Position numbers and translations under genes: made by a program. From NCBI GenBank assembly GCA_035545255.1, contig DASZYR010000205.1, positions 1 through 15,969 of the forward strand: DNA of 15,969 bases, written 5' to 3'. The DNA comes from Dokdonella_A sp035545255. GTDB lineage: Bacteria; Pseudomonadota; Gammaproteobacteria; Xanthomonadales; Rhodanobacteraceae. Under the pieces are notes generated by a model. That model was not told the DNA's origin and did no database searches. It was given only the letters and a program-made list of their open reading frames with translations. This document shows, one piece after another, positions 15,946-15,969 of the stretch; the stretch's first letter is position 1, and each line of letters begins with the position of its first letter.

Positions 15946-15969
15946 TTCCGGAGCGTCGATGCAGGCGCT

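Overview
The window looks like chromosomal DNA of a GC-rich gammaproteobacterium. It resembles the Xanthomonadales (Lysobacterales) most: L34 begins MATKRTYQPS rather than the shorter MKRTYQPS, and YidC carries a long Pro/Ala linker and ends its conserved core in the usual gammaproteobacterial way. Family assignment is an inference from remembered relatives; no search was run. Coding density is high, and none of the gaps between genes exceeds about 125 bp.

Positions 1-3826 hold the conserved origin-proximal cluster on the + strand: a TTGACA-type promoter, rpmH (ribosomal protein L34), rnpA (RNase P protein), yidC (membrane insertase) and mnmE (tRNA-modifying GTPase). The yidD gene that often sits between rnpA and yidC is absent; only 110 bp lie there.

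Positions 3848-6211 hold two minus-strand genes. They form the only accessory-looking part of the window. One encodes a secreted seven-bladed FG-GAP beta-propeller with a short Phe/Gly-rich C-terminal tail. The other, upstream of it, encodes a hybrid regulator with a TrmB-type N-terminus and a LuxR-type C-terminus. Between them lies a strong 46-bp inverted repeat, just upstream of a plausible sigma-70 promoter for the propeller gene. The repeat is centred near -62, a classic class I activator position. A regulator-operator-target unit is the most interesting hypothesis here, but it is an inference.

Positions 6320-15107 hold a complete recC-recB-recD operon on the + strand. The genes are joined by two 4-bp ATGA overlaps and together encode the RecBCD helicase-nuclease for double-strand break repair. 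All RecB and RecD helicase motifs and the RecB nuclease residues can be seen.

Positions 15160-15855 encode a YfcG-like (nu-class) glutathione transferase/disulfide-bond oxidoreductase. It is followed by a compact array of three stem-loops resembling the REP-type intergenic elements common in such genomes, which may also end transcription.

I saw no tRNA, rRNA, CRISPR array, insertion sequence, phage gene or origin in the window. No clearly undescribed system is evident; the regulator/propeller pair is the best candidate for follow-up.
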